Origin: Variovorax sp. 679
Lineage (GTDB): Bacteria > Pseudomonadota > Gammaproteobacteria > Burkholderiales > Burkholderiaceae_C
DNA: 64,000 bases
Reading direction: 5' to 3'
NCBI RefSeq assembly: GCF_003952185.1
Contig: NZ_RXFS01000004.1
Span: 546,061-610,060 of the forward strand
Numbering within the stretch: position 1 is the stretch's first letter; each line of letters starts with the position of its first letter. The notes under the pieces are model-generated. The model saw only the letters and a list, made by a program, of their open reading frames with translations. It had not been told where the DNA came from and made no database searches. Positions 23,739-32,800 of this stretch are shown one piece after another. The translations under genes and the position numbers were made by a program.

Positions 23739-26729
23739 CTACTGGCCGCCCGCGTCGGCCTGCACCAGCAGTTCGAACTCCGGCACCGTCACCGTGCCGG
23801 TGTTGTCGATCTCCAGCCTGTATCTGCTGTAGGGCTCGGTATTCGCCTTCAGCGCAAACGGGCGGGTCTGCTGGCGCCACTGGAAGCTCTCGTTCGTGCG
23901 CTCGTCCAATGTGACCCATGTGACGCCGTCCTTCGATGCCTTGAGCTTCCAGCTCTTCGGGTCCTGGTCCGCGCCCTGCGCGCCCGAGGTCAGGGTGTAG
24001 ATCCTGAGCACCCTGGCCGGCTGGTTCGTGGCGGCGTCGGCCTCTATCCACGCGGCCGCCGACGCGCTCTGCCACGCGGTATCTGAGTCGCGGTCGTACA
24101 CGTTCGACAGCTGGGCCGGCGTGCTCGATGACACCGTGTACGTGCCGGTAGGCAGCAGCGACTGCAGCGGTGCAGGCTTCGCATTGCCCTGCGTGATCGA
24201 GCCGGGCACGTCGTTGTCGCCCGTGCCCCACGACGAGGGTTGTGCGCCCATGGCGAAGTCCAGCGTCGCACCGTCGGCGATCTCGGTGTGCAGCAGGTAG
24301 CTGCGCGTGATCGGCTGGCCGTTCAGCCGCAGGCCCTGCACATAGCGGTTGGTCTCGCTCACGTCGGGCGCGTTGATGACGATGCGCTTGCCGTTCTGCA
24401 GGTTCACGGCCATCTTCGCAAAGTAGGGCGCGCCGATGGCGTACTCGGGCCGTCCCATGCTGACCGGGTAGAAGCCCATGGCGCTGAACACGTACCAGGC
24501 CGACTGCTCGCCGTTGTCCTCGTCGCCGATGTAGCCGCTGCCGTCGGGAACGCCCTTGCCGTCCAGCCCTGGCGTGTAGAGCTTGTCCATCACGTCGCGC
24601 AGGTGCTTCTGCCCTTCGGCCGGCGCGCCCGCGTAGTTGTACATGTAGATCGAGTGATGCACCGGCTGGTTGGAGTGCTGGTACTGGCCGACCTTGGCCA
24701 GCACGCTCACTGCGTGGGCTTCCTTGATCTCGTGGATCACCGTCCAGTAGCTGCCGGGCGACAGGTAGGTCGGCGCCGAGAAGAAGGTGTCGAGGCTGGC
24801 CTTGAGCTGCGCGCGTCCGCCGTGCAGGTTGGCAAGGCCCTGGCCATCCTGCGGCGCGAGGAACTGGTACGACCAGGCGTTGCCCTCGGTGTAGCCGTAG
24901 CCCCAGTCGTCGGGCGTGTTGCCGTCGTCGGTCCACTTGCCGGAGCTGCCCTTCTCGCGGAACCACTTGCCGGCCCAGGCGCCCGTGCCCTGGTCGGAGA
25001 AGAGGCGGGCGTAGTTCAGCGCGCGGTCGATGAAGTAGGCGTAGTCGTCGGGCTTGTTCAGTGCCTTGGCCATCTGGGCGACGCCGAAGTCGTTGAGGTT
25101 GGCTTCGAGCGACCAGGCCACGCTCTCGCGCGACATCGTGTCCGACGGCACGTAGCCGTAGAAGATCGACTTGTCCATGTTCTTGCGGCCGCGGGCGTTG
25201 TCGCTGCTGTAGACCGAGGCGTTGCGCAGCATCGACGCATAGGCCGCATCGACGTCGAAGTTGCGCACGCCCTTGAGGTATGCGTCGGCGAAGATCACGT
25301 CGGAGCTGGTGGCGACCATGCTGTCGCGGTAGTCGGGGCCCGACCAGCGCGGCACCCAGCCGCCGTCCTTGTAGGCGTTGACGAATCCGTCCAGCATCTC
25401 GCCCGCCTGAGTCGGAACGAGCAGCGAATAGAGCGGCCAGGTGGTGCGGTAGGTGTCCCAGAAGCCGTTGTTGACCCAGATCTTTCCCTGTCTTTTGGGC
25501 GTGCCGGAGATGTACGGGCTCATGTAGGTCGCCGTGCCCTTGCCCTTGCCGGTGGCCGGGTCGCGCACGTTCTCCCACGCGGAGTTCGGATAGAGGAAGG
25601 CCCGGTACATGTTCGAGTAGAGCGTGACCTTCCTGTCTTCGAAGGCCTTCACGGCCTCGGGTGTCTTCGCATCGGCGGCGGTGCCTTCCACCTGCACCGT
25701 GTTGAGCTTGTCGTCCCATGCTGCGGCGGCCAGCAGCCGGATGTCGTCGAAGCCCTTGTCGGCGATCTCCTGCGCCAGGTTGTCCTTCGCCTGGTCGATG
25801 CTGATGAAGGAGGTGGCGATCTTCATGCCCACGGTCTTCCCGCTGCCGGGCGTGGCGAACTGCACCCAGGTCTTGAGACTGCCGGTGTCGATGTTCTTCG
25901 AGGCCACGATGGGCGCATCGAACTTCGCGTGGAAGTACATGAGCGGCGCGTTCTTGTCGCCGTTGTTGTCGACCGTTCCGGACACGGTGCCGTTGGCGGT
26001 GTCCACGCTCAGGCTGCCGGAGCCCTCCGAGGCGAAGCGGTCGAGCAGCACGGTGGCCGTGGCCATCGATGCCGGCATGGTGAAGCGGAAATACGCCGCA
26101 TGGTCCGTCGGCGTGATCTCGGTCTTGATGCCGTTGTCGAAGGTAACGCTGTAGTAGTGCGCGTGGGCGACCTGCGTTGCACGTGAATAGGTCTGCGCCC
26201 GGTTCCATGTGTCGGTGGCGTTCACGTCGGCGATCGGCATGATCGACAGCGACTGCCTGTTGCCGATCCACGGGCTGGGCTCGTGCACCGTGGCGAAGGA
26301 CTGGATCGTGGTGATGGGAGAGCCGTCGGAGGTTTCGCCGGTGCTCGTGTGGAACTGGTAGAACCAGTTGTTGTCGTCGCGGTTGACCGGCGTCCAGAAG
26401 TTGAATCCGAAGGGCACGGCGATGGCGGGGAAGGTGTTGCCCCGCGTGAAGTCGCCGCTCGAATTCGCGCCGCGCATGGTGTTCACGTAGTCGGCGAGGG
26501 CCTGCTTGACGAACGGCGTGCCTGCCCCGCCGTCCGGTGGGGTGACGGGTGTCGCCGTAGCCGTGCCGTCGGTGTTCGCCGAGCCGGGAACCACGGAACC
26601 GGTGGTGCCGCCCGTCGATCCCGACGATGGCCAGAGCGCGTTGTTCGATCCGCCACCGCCGCCGCCGCAGGCGGCCAATAGCGAAACCCCCATGGCCAGC
26701 GCGAGCCGGCACAGTCTTCGAGTGCTCAT
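23739..26729 (-). CDS. GH92-family glycosidase (alpha-mannosidase-like) lipoprotein with C-terminal F5/8-type domain
   Basis: A 996-residue secreted enzyme. The start at ATG 26729 gives a clean lipoprotein signal (LALAMGVSLLAACGGGGGG). The GH92 N-terminal beta-sandwich (~60-300: VNTMRGANSSGDFTRGNTFP, WTPVNRDDNNWFYQFHTSTG) and the catalytic (alpha/alpha)6 domain (~310-830: WDTYRTTWPLYSLL, YVPSDTMSRESVAWSLE, YTEGNAWSYQF, HSNQPVHHSIYMYNY, GDEDNGEQSAWYVFSAMGF) match the family. The last ~150 residues form an F5/8 type C (discoidin-like) domain (VYDRDSDTAWQSASAAAWIE). GH92 enzymes are calcium-dependent exo-alpha-mannosidases, so the likely substrate is mannose-containing glycan. Confidence 0.9.
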   Translation of the reverse strand: MSTRRLCRLALAMGVSLLAACGGGGGGSNNALWPSSGSTGGTTGSVVPGSANTDGTATATPVTPPDGGAGTPFVKQALADYVNTMRGANSSGDFTRGNTFPAIAVPFGFNFWTPVNRDDNNWFYQFHTSTGETSDGSPITTIQSFATVHEPSPWIGNRQSLSIMPIADVNATDTWNRAQTYSRATQVAHAHYYSVTFDNGIKTEITPTDHAAYFRFTMPASMATATVLLDRFASEGSGSLSVDTANGTVSGTVDNNGDKNAPLMYFHAKFDAPIVASKNIDTGSLKTWVQFATPGSGKTVGMKIATSFISIDQAKDNLAQEIADKGFDDIRLLAAAAWDDKLNTVQVEGTAADAKTPEAVKAFEDRKVTLYSNMYRAFLYPNSAWENVRDPATGKGKGTATYMSPYISGTPKRQGKIWVNNGFWDTYRTTWPLYSLLVPTQAGEMLDGFVNAYKDGGWVPRWSGPDYRDSMVATSSDVIFADAYLKGVRNFDVDAAYASMLRNASVYSSDNARGRKNMDKSIFYGYVPSDTMSRESVAWSLEANLNDFGVAQMAKALNKPDDYAYFIDRALNYARLFSDQGTGAWAGKWFREKGSSGKWTDDGNTPDDWGYGYTEGNAWSYQFLAPQDGQGLANLHGGRAQLKASLDTFFSAPTYLSPGSYWTVIHEIKEAHAVSVLAKVGQYQHSNQPVHHSIYMYNYAGAPAEGQKHLRDVMDKLYTPGLDGKGVPDGSGYIGDEDNGEQSAWYVFSAMGFYPVSMGRPEYAIGAPYFAKMAVNLQNGKRIVINAPDVSETNRYVQGLRLNGQPITRSYLLHTEIADGATLDFAMGAQPSSWGTGDNDVPGSITQGNAKPAPLQSLLPTGTYTVSSSTPAQLSNVYDRDSDTAWQSASAAAWIEADAATNQPARVLRIYTLTSGAQGADQDPKSWKLKASKDGVTWVTLDERTNESFQWRQQTRPFALKANTEPYSRYRLEIDNTGTVTVPEFELLVQADAGGQ

Positions 26730-26983
26730 CAGGTTGTCTCCCTTCTTGCTGCAAACGCACCGCGTTGCGCGATGCAGTCTAGGGAGGAGGCGCGGGGGCC
26801 GTGCCTGTGCTTTCCCGCAAGCAATGCAGCGTTGCCAACGCAACAAGAGTGCGCTGGAAGAGAGCGAACGAAGAACCGCTGCGGTGCAGTCGTGCGAGCA
26901 GTGCGATCAGGCCCTGCGGCCGATCGCCCACACGCTGGCGCATCCGCTGCACACGCACGCGACGCTGCGCCGAGCCGCCGCCG

Positions 26984-29410
26984 CTACCAGCGGTAGGCGA
27001 ACTTCGCCTGCACCGCGCGGCCCTGGCCGAAGTACTGGCCGTTGCCCGCGACGTAGTTCCTGTCGGTGAGGTTGGTGGCGTTCAGCGCGAAGCTGTAAGG
27101 GCCGCGCTCGTAGCGCAGGGCCGCGTCGAGCAGCGTGTAGGGCGGGTTGTAGAGGCTGTTGTCCGTGTTGGCCGGCACCTTGCCGACATGGCGCACGCCG
27201 CCGCCGATGCTCCAGCCCTGCAGCGCGGGGCTGCCGAAGCGGTAGTCGAGCCATAGCGCGGCGGTCTGGCGCGCCGTGTTGAGCGGCTGCCTGCCCACTT
27301 CCGCGGGGTTCAGGCTGCGGGTGACCTTGGCGTCGAGCAGCGTGTAGCTGGCCACCAGCTTGAGCTGCTTCGTGATCGCCGCGCGTGCCTCGAACTCCGG
27401 GCCGCGCGTGCGCACCTCGCCGATCTGCGAGACCGGACCGATCACGTACGGATCGAAGGTGGGCGAATTGTTCTTGCGCAGGTCGAAGACCGACACGGTG
27501 AAGAGTGCGTCCACGCCGGGTGGCCGGTACTTCAGGCCCGCCTCGAACTGGCGACCGAGCTCGGGCTTCAGCAGCGTTCCGCCGGCGATGGCGCCAGACA
27601 ACGGCGTGAACGAGGTCGAGTAGCTGAAGTAAGGCGCCTGGCCGTTCGGCGCCAGATACAGCAGGCCCGCGTTGTAGGTGGTCTTGGCGTTGGTGTCGAT
27701 GCCGAAGGACTGGGCCACCAGCCGGCTGACGCTGCTGCGCGCGCGGTCCTGCCGCACTGTCAGCCCCAGCGACCATGGCCCGTTGCGCATCTGGTCCTGC
27801 ACGTAGAAGCCACGCTGCGTGATGCTGTTGTCGTTCAGCCCGTTCAGGGGTGGGTCGGACACCGGCTGGCCGTAGACCGGCGCGAAGGCGTCGATGGATG
27901 GCGCCGGGCCGATGCCGTTCTGCTGCGAGCTCGTCTGCCGCTGGTACTCCATGCCCATCAGCAGGGTGTGCGAGACGGGGCCGGTGCTGAAGCGGCCTTC
28001 GACCTGGGTGTCGAGCGTGGTGCTGCGGTTCCTTTCGCTGGCCCGCATCACCTGGCGATCGAGCGTGCGCTGGTCGCTCTGGAAGCTGCTGCCGTAGACC
28101 TGCCGGTAGTCGATGTCGAGCTTCGCGTGACGCGCGTTCTGCCGCAGGGTCCAGTTGTCGTCGAGCTGGTGTTCGAACAGGTAGGTGAGCGAGAACGCGT
28201 CGCGGTTGTAGTGGTCGAAGCCGGGCTCTCCCGTGTAGCGCTCGCGCGGAATGCTGCCCCACGGGTTGGGCGTGATGAGCGCGCCCTGCGGCCAGATGCT
28301 CTTGGGCGTCGTGCGGTCGCGCGTGGCCTCCGCCATCAGCGTGACCTTGGTGCGCGGGGAGAGCGTCCACGTCAGCGAGGGCGCGATGAAGCTGCGGTCG
28401 TCGCGCGAGTAGTCGGTCTGGCCGTCGCTGTTGCGCAGCACGCCGTTGAGCCTGAAGAGCAGGCTGCCGTCGGCGTTCATCGCGCCGCCGATGTCGAAGC
28501 TGGCCTGGCGGCGGTTGCTGTTGCCCACCGAGAGACTCACTTCGCGCACCGCCTCCGCCGAGGGCCGCTTCGACACCATGTTGATGGCGCCGCCCGGCGC
28601 CGACGGGTCGTAGACCGCGCCCGGCCCCTTCAGCAGTTCCACGCGCTCCAGCGCCTGCGGCTCGACCAGCCAGCGCGTGGCGAAACTGTTGGTGGGGAGC
28701 TTGAAGCCGTCGAGGTACTCGGCGGGCGCGAAGCCGCGCACCGTGAGCGAGGCGAAGCGCGTGTCGTAGCCGCTCACCTCGGTGAGCACGCCGGCCGAGT
28801 AGCGCAGCGACTGCTCCACGGTGTGCACGGCCTGGTCGTCCATCTGCGCGCGCGTGATGACGGTGACGGCGCGCGGCGTCTCGAGCAGCGGCGTGTCGAT
28901 GCGGGTGGCGGTGGCGCTGCGCCGCGCCACGTAGCCATCGACCTGGCCGTCGGCGCGCTCGCCCGCCGTCGTGACGGTGACCGTCGGCAGTGCGGCGCCC
29001 GTGCCGGAAACGGCCGCGCTCGCTGCTGCGGCGGGGCGCACCGCATACGCGCCGCTCGTGCCGGGCACGGCCTCCAGCCTGTGGGGCGACAGCAGTTCGG
29101 CGAGACCCTCGGGCACCGTGCGGCTGCCCTGGATCGGGCCGGCGCTCTTGCCGCGCACCAGCGCCGGATCGAAGGACAGCGTGATGCCGGCCTGGCGCGC
29201 GAAGGTGCTGAGCGAGTCTTCCAGCGCGCCGGGCGGAATGTCGAAACCGGCGCGTGCGGGGGCCTCCGCCGGCCGCGCCTGGGCGCGTGCGGATCCCGCA
29301 GGCACGAGCCAGCCCGCCGCGACGCCCAGCAGCAGCGCGGGAAGCAGGGTGGGCCTTGCCGGCCGGAAGCGCCAGAACCCGGGATGGCGGTCCGGAGGAA
29401 GTCTTCTCAA
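26984..29410 (-). CDS. TonB-dependent siderophore receptor with STN signalling domain (FecA/FpvA type)
   Basis: An 808-residue outer-membrane receptor. The N-terminus (to ~45) is a signal peptide. Residues ~50-130 are a Secretin/TonB N-terminal (STN) domain (FDIPPGALEDSLSTFARQAG). The plug follows at ~165-290 (TPRAVTVITRAQMDDQ, VRGFAPAEYLDGFKL, ERVELLKGPGAVYDPSAPGG, INMVSKRP). A 22-strand barrel ends in the usual aromatic C-terminus (FAYRW). No ATG is available; TTG 29410 overlaps the fecR stop by four bases and gives a good signal peptide. The STN domain passes ligand binding to the upstream FecR- and FecI-like proteins. The ligand is probably a hydroxamate-type ferri-siderophore, but this cannot be fixed from sequence. 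Confidence 0.92.
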   Translation of the reverse strand: MRRLPPDRHPGFWRFRPARPTLLPALLLGVAAGWLVPAGSARAQARPAEAPARAGFDIPPGALEDSLSTFARQAGITLSFDPALVRGKSAGPIQGSRTVPEGLAELLSPHRLEAVPGTSGAYAVRPAAAASAAVSGTGAALPTVTVTTAGERADGQVDGYVARRSATATRIDTPLLETPRAVTVITRAQMDDQAVHTVEQSLRYSAGVLTEVSGYDTRFASLTVRGFAPAEYLDGFKLPTNSFATRWLVEPQALERVELLKGPGAVYDPSAPGGAINMVSKRPSAEAVREVSLSVGNSNRRQASFDIGGAMNADGSLLFRLNGVLRNSDGQTDYSRDDRSFIAPSLTWTLSPRTKVTLMAEATRDRTTPKSIWPQGALITPNPWGSIPRERYTGEPGFDHYNRDAFSLTYLFEHQLDDNWTLRQNARHAKLDIDYRQVYGSSFQSDQRTLDRQVMRASERNRSTTLDTQVEGRFSTGPVSHTLLMGMEYQRQTSSQQNGIGPAPSIDAFAPVYGQPVSDPPLNGLNDNSITQRGFYVQDQMRNGPWSLGLTVRQDRARSSVSRLVAQSFGIDTNAKTTYNAGLLYLAPNGQAPYFSYSTSFTPLSGAIAGGTLLKPELGRQFEAGLKYRPPGVDALFTVSVFDLRKNNSPTFDPYVIGPVSQIGEVRTRGPEFEARAAITKQLKLVASYTLLDAKVTRSLNPAEVGRQPLNTARQTAALWLDYRFGSPALQGWSIGGGVRHVGKVPANTDNSLYNPPYTLLDAALRYERGPYSFALNATNLTDRNYVAGNGQYFGQGRAVQAKFAYRW

Positions 29411-30426
29411 CGTCGCGCGATGGTCAATGTGCCTCCAGTGCCATGTTCGAGCCGGACCGGCAGCGTGCGCACCAGCGCTTCGAGTGCGCGGCCGACCGGA
29501 TCGGGCCCGTTGAGCTGGAAAACGCCCGACACGCGCAGCGAGGCCGCGTCCGCGTCGCAAAGCAGCGGTGTGCCGTGGTAGCGCGCCAGTTCGGCGACGA
29601 ATGCGTCCAGCCGCATCTGCCTGGCCACCAGTGCGCCATCGGTCCAGGCGTCGGGCTCGAAGCTGCGGTCCACGATGCGCTGGGGCGGTGCCGCGTCGGC
29701 TCGCACGATGTAGCCGTCGCCGGCCTGCGCGACCACCGGCTGCGCGTCGCCGCCGGCGGTGTGGATGGCCACGCGGCCTTCGATCATCGACAGCCGCGTC
29801 TGGCCGTCCTGCTCCCGCACGCCGAAGCGCGTGCCCAGCGCCTCGAAGCGTGCGTGCGGGGTCTCGACCCAGAAGGCGCGGTGGCCGAGCAGCGCGCCGC
29901 TGTCGGCGCCGGTGCGCACGAAGAGTTCGCCGCGGTTCAGCACGATGCGCCGCTGGCGCGGCGAGAAGATCACCTGCACTTCGGAGCCGGTATTGAGGTT
30001 CAGCTCGGTACCGTCGGCCAGCGTCACGCGCTTGCGCTCGCCCACGGCGGTGGCGTAGCCGGTGCGCTGCTCCCAGGGTTGCTCGCGCCAGACGAACAGG
30101 CCGATCACGCCGCCGGTGGCCGCGAGGCCCATCACGCCGATCGCTCCCAGCGCGCGGCGGCGGCCCTGCTGCGCCCGCATGCGGGTGGCGGCCTGCAGCG
30201 CGCCGTGGGCCAGCGCGCCGCCCGTGTCGCTCATGCGGGGCACCTGCCGGAAAGCGTCCTCCACGGCCTGCACCTGCTGCCAGGCCTGTTCGTGAGTGGG
30301 GTGCGCGGCGCGCCATGCGTCGCATTCGTCGTGCGCTTTCGTGTCGGCGCTGCCGGAGCCGAGCCGCACGGCCCAGGCGATGGCCTGGTCGAGCAGGTCG
30401 GAAGAAGGGGAGGCTGCTGCGTTCAT
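29407..30426 (-). CDS. FecR-family anti-sigma / transmembrane sensor
   Basis: A 339-residue protein. The N-terminal cytoplasmic DUF4880-like part (~8-60: QAIAWAVRLGSGSAD, WRAAHPTHEQAWQQVQAVED) contacts the sigma factor. One membrane span lies at ~97-115 (LGAIGVMGLAATGGVIGLFV). The periplasmic FecR domain follows (~125-230: KRVTLADGTELNLNTGSEVQ, RRIVLNRGELFV, TRFGVREQDGQTRLSMIEGRV), and the last ~90 residues form the STN-contact domain (FQLNGPDPVGRALEALVRTL). ATG 30426 overlaps the sigma-factor TGA (ATGA). It holds the sigma factor until the receptor binds ferri-siderophore. Confidence 0.93.
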   Translation of the reverse strand: MNAAASPSSDLLDQAIAWAVRLGSGSADTKAHDECDAWRAAHPTHEQAWQQVQAVEDAFRQVPRMSDTGGALAHGALQAATRMRAQQGRRRALGAIGVMGLAATGGVIGLFVWREQPWEQRTGYATAVGERKRVTLADGTELNLNTGSEVQVIFSPRQRRIVLNRGELFVRTGADSGALLGHRAFWVETPHARFEALGTRFGVREQDGQTRLSMIEGRVAIHTAGGDAQPVVAQAGDGYIVRADAAPPQRIVDRSFEPDAWTDGALVARQMRLDAFVAELARYHGTPLLCDADAASLRVSGVFQLNGPDPVGRALEALVRTLPVRLEHGTGGTLTIARR

Positions 30427-30971
30427 CTCAGTGCAAGGCAATGGCGGATGGCGGTCGCCATGTATTTCTCGACGGAGCTCAGGCTCACGTTCAGGCGCTG
30501 CGCGATCTCGGCATAGCCGAGGCCGTCGAGCCGCGAGAGCAGGAAGGCGCTGCGCGCCTTGGCGGGCAGGCCGTCGAGCATGGCGTCGATGCGCACCAGC
30601 GACTCGATCAGCAGCATCTGCGCCTCGGGCGAAGGCGCCTGCGGCTCCGGCAGGGCTGCAATCGCTTCCAGGCAGGCGCGCTCCAGCGTGCGGCGCCGCA
30701 CGTGGTCGACCACCAGGCCGTGCGCGATGGTGGTGAGCCAGGCGCGCGGCTCCCGCACCTCGTCGACGTCCCGCGGGCGGCCCAGCACCCGCAGGAAGGT
30801 GTCCTGCGCCAGGTCGGCGGCGTCGCCCGCGTGGCCGAGCTTGCGGCGCAGCCAGCCGAGCAGCCAGCCGTGATGGTCGCCGTAGAGGGTTTCCACGCTG
30901 CGCGAAGGAGGGCGGTCCGGCATGGAGAGGGAGGGGAAGTCGTTCGGGAACGCTGCGAATGCGGCAGGCAT
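30423..30971 (-). CDS. ECF sigma factor, FecI-like
   Basis: A sigma-70 family factor of 182 residues from ATG 30971, or 166 residues from ATG 30923. The second begins MPDRPPSR directly before the conserved VETLYGDHHGWLLGWLRRKL, and neither start has a strong ribosome-binding site. Region 2 is at AADLAQDTFLRVL and WLTTIAHGLVVDHVRRR; region 4 HTH is at LDGLGYAEIAQRLNVSLSSV with EKYMATAIRHCL at the end. FecI-type factors drive the adjacent receptor gene under iron limitation. Together with the FecR-like and STN-receptor genes it forms a complete cell-surface signalling cassette. I could not pick out a Fur box upstream by eye. Confidence 0.92.
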   Translation of the reverse strand: MPAAFAAFPNDFPSLSMPDRPPSRSVETLYGDHHGWLLGWLRRKLGHAGDAADLAQDTFLRVLGRPRDVDEVREPRAWLTTIAHGLVVDHVRRRTLERACLEAIAALPEPQAPSPEAQMLLIESLVRIDAMLDGLPAKARSAFLLSRLDGLGYAEIAQRLNVSLSSVEKYMATAIRHCLALR

Positions 30972-30975
30972 GAAT

Positions 30976-31254
30976 CTATCTCACTGCGTTGACATTTGTG
31001 ACCGAAGTTCTGCCGCGCCTGCATCCCCCCGGGGGCCGATGGCCCCGGGTCTGCATGATCGGCGCCAGCGTGGACAGGGCCGAAGTGCCGGCGCTGCCCG
31101 CCTCGCAGCGGCTGAAGCCCACCGCGAGCGCGAGGCCGGCAGCCGCTGCGCCGAGGCAGCATCCGTCGACCAGCCAGGACCGCAGTGGACCGGCGCTGCG
31201 GGGGCGCGATGGCATGTGGGCCTGGAAGATGCCGGTATGCCGGCGGGTGGCCAT
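30976..31254 (-). CDS. Possible small membrane protein (92 aa)
   Basis: The frame starts at an ATG that shares one base with the stop of the kinase-like gene (TGATG, 31252-31256), as in translationally coupled pairs. One hydrophobic segment is predicted (~27-47, WLVDGCCLGAAAAGLALAV). The rest is short and basic, and the C-terminal 25 residues look poorly constrained (Arg/Gly-rich). No family is recognised. It ends four bases before the sigma-factor start. It could be genuine or a chance frame. Confidence 0.35.
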   Translation of the reverse strand: MATRRHTGIFQAHMPSRPRSAGPLRSWLVDGCCLGAAAAGLALAVGFSRCEAGSAGTSALSTLAPIMQTRGHRPPGGCRRGRTSVTNVNAVR

Positions 31255-31859
31255 CACAGCAGCCCCTTTGGAGCGCGCGCGATGCGCCTGTCCTCCAGCG
31301 CGAACCGCAGCGTGAGGCAGCCGTCGCCCAGCGGCGAGGGTGCGGTGTAGATGCGCGCGCCATGCCGCGCGGCGATGGCCTGGCAGGCGTGGACATGGGG
31401 CGCGACCGGGCGGCCGGCGCCGGTCTCGAAGGCCCGGGACAGGCGCGGGGGTGTGTCGGCGTCGGCCTCGCGCAGGCTGATCACCGCCTGGTGCCCCTCG
31501 GCACGCGCCAGCACTTGCAGCGTGGTGCCCTGCGGCAGGGTGGCGGCTGCCGCATCGGCGATGTGCGCCATGAGCCGGGGCAGGTCGCCGGCGACAGCGG
31601 TCACCGTCAGCGGAGCGTCCGGCATGTTCATGTCGAGTCCGATACCGCGCTGCGCCAGCGTCGCGCCGTGGACGGCCGCGAGCGTGCGCAACGGCTGCCG
31701 CAGGTCGATGCGCTCGCGCACGACGACGGATTGCTCTCGGGTGGCTACGTGGGCCGGTGGCGTGCCCGCGGCGCGCGTCCCGATCGTCTTGCCCGTGAGC
31801 CAGGCGGCGCCCAGCGCAAAAAGGGCGGCCACCACGAGGCCGAGGCTGCCGGTGCTCAT
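31254..31859 (-). CDS. Orphan sensor-kinase-like protein (HATPase-like domain only)
   Basis: A 201-residue protein with one N-terminal membrane span (~5-25, LGLVVAALFALGAAWLTG). It is followed by what looks like the C-terminal ATPase half of a histidine kinase: LRTLAAVHGATLAQRGIGL, DLPRLMAHIADAAAATL in the place of the N box (the conserved Asn is absent), SLREAD, and the end SPLGDGCLTLRFALED resembling the G2/F end of HATPase_c. No dimerisation/phospho-His helix is present. It may be a degenerate kinase fragment or a small signalling partner. A gene for a response regulator is not adjacent. Confidence 0.55.
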   Translation of the reverse strand: MSTGSLGLVVAALFALGAAWLTGKTIGTRAAGTPPAHVATREQSVVVRERIDLRQPLRTLAAVHGATLAQRGIGLDMNMPDAPLTVTAVAGDLPRLMAHIADAAAATLPQGTTLQVLARAEGHQAVISLREADADTPPRLSRAFETGAGRPVAPHVHACQAIAARHGARIYTAPSPLGDGCLTLRFALEDRRIARAPKGLL

Positions 31860-31963
31860 CGGGCGGTCTCCCGGCGGTGCGAAGCGCGCTGTGCTGCCTG
31901 GCTGGAAGTGTTCTGAAGCATGGGGAGGCGGTTCCTCTTCGGGTTTCAGGTGGATTCACTCTC

Positions 31964-32007
31964 TTGCCGAACGAAGCGGCAGAACCCGCAATGGCGCGTC
32001 GAAAAAA
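31964..32007 (-). repeat. ~45-bp intergenic repeat, copy A
   Basis: Shared blocks with copy B at 32801-32845, at the same spacing: TTGCCGAACGA, then 18 bp on GAACCCGCAATG, then an A6 run 9-10 bp later. Both copies have the same orientation and lie upstream of minus-strand genes. This is probably a dispersed element. Confidence 0.55.
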
Positions 32008-32015
32008 TGCCGATG

Positions 32016-32753
32016 TCAGTACCTGCACTCGGGCGCGGCCCGGTCCAGCAGGGACACGATGCGCGCGACCAGCCGCTCGCTGTAGGCGGGCGCGGGGTGC
32101 AGCACGTCGGCCATCTCGGCGGGCTTGAAGGACACGGCGCCCCAGTCGGCGAACAGTGCGCCGGTTTCGCCGGCCACCCGGCGGGCGATGTCGTCGGCCG
32201 CGTCCCGGCCCAGGAGCGGATGCGTCTGCCGGCTGAGCCCGGTGATCACCGGCGTGCGGCCCTCGGCCTGGACGTGCGCGACCATGCGGCGCAGCGCGGG
32301 CTCATAGGGCTGGCCGAACTGCCCGTCGTTGATGCCGTGCTGGAGCACCACGAAATGCGTGGTGAGCGGCGCCGTGGAGAACACGGGCGCGCGCTGGGCG
32401 GCCGTCGTGCCGGGTGCGCTGTTGTCGATCACCGTGTAGGCGGGGCGCAGGCGTCTGAGCATCGCCGCGGGCGGCTCGTCGAAGCGCTGGTTGTTGGCGT
32501 AGCTGCCGTGGAGGATCGAGTCGCCCTCGAAGGTGACGGTGCAGTCGCGCGCGCCCGGGGGCGCGTCGTCGGGCGCTGTCGGGCGGGCGGAAATGCCGCT
32601 CTTTCCATGGTTGCTGCTGCTGGTGCCGACGCTGCTGCGGGTGTCTCCGCAGGCGGGAACCAGCGCGCCGATCGCGAGGATGGCGAGCAACGTGAGTGCG
32701 ATGTCGGACAGCCGGACGCAGGCTGAGCGGTGGCGTGCAGGAAGGATAACCAA
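32016..32753 (-). CDS. SGNH/GDSL hydrolase, probable lipoprotein
   Basis: A 245-residue secreted esterase-like protein. The start is uncertain: TTG 32753 gives an N-terminus with the hydrophobic segment IALTLLAILAIGALVPAC, whose Cys would be lipidated. The catalytic blocks of the SGNH fold are in order: FEGDSILHGSY (nucleophile Ser in block I), an Asn/Gly region near VIDNSAPGTT, HGINDGQ (block III, Asn), and DVLHPAPAY near the C-terminus (Asp-x-x-His, block V). The substrate is unknown; deacetylation or acyl-ester cleavage at the cell surface is likely. The upstream gap contains repeat copy B. Confidence 0.75.
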   Translation of the reverse strand: MVILPARHRSACVRLSDIALTLLAILAIGALVPACGDTRSSVGTSSSNHGKSGISARPTAPDDAPPGARDCTVTFEGDSILHGSYANNQRFDEPPAAMLRRLRPAYTVIDNSAPGTTAAQRAPVFSTAPLTTHFVVLQHGINDGQFGQPYEPALRRMVAHVQAEGRTPVITGLSRQTHPLLGRDAADDIARRVAGETGALFADWGAVSFKPAEMADVLHPAPAYSERLVARIVSLLDRAAPECRY

Positions 32754-32800
32754 GGCAATCTCCGGATGGCGCTTCTGGCAATTCAGAGGCTTTCATCCGG

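Noticed and set aside
24240..26186. A 648-codon plus-strand frame inside the GH92 gene
   Set aside because: Antisense shadow of a clear glycosidase; Val/His/Arg-rich with no recognisable family.
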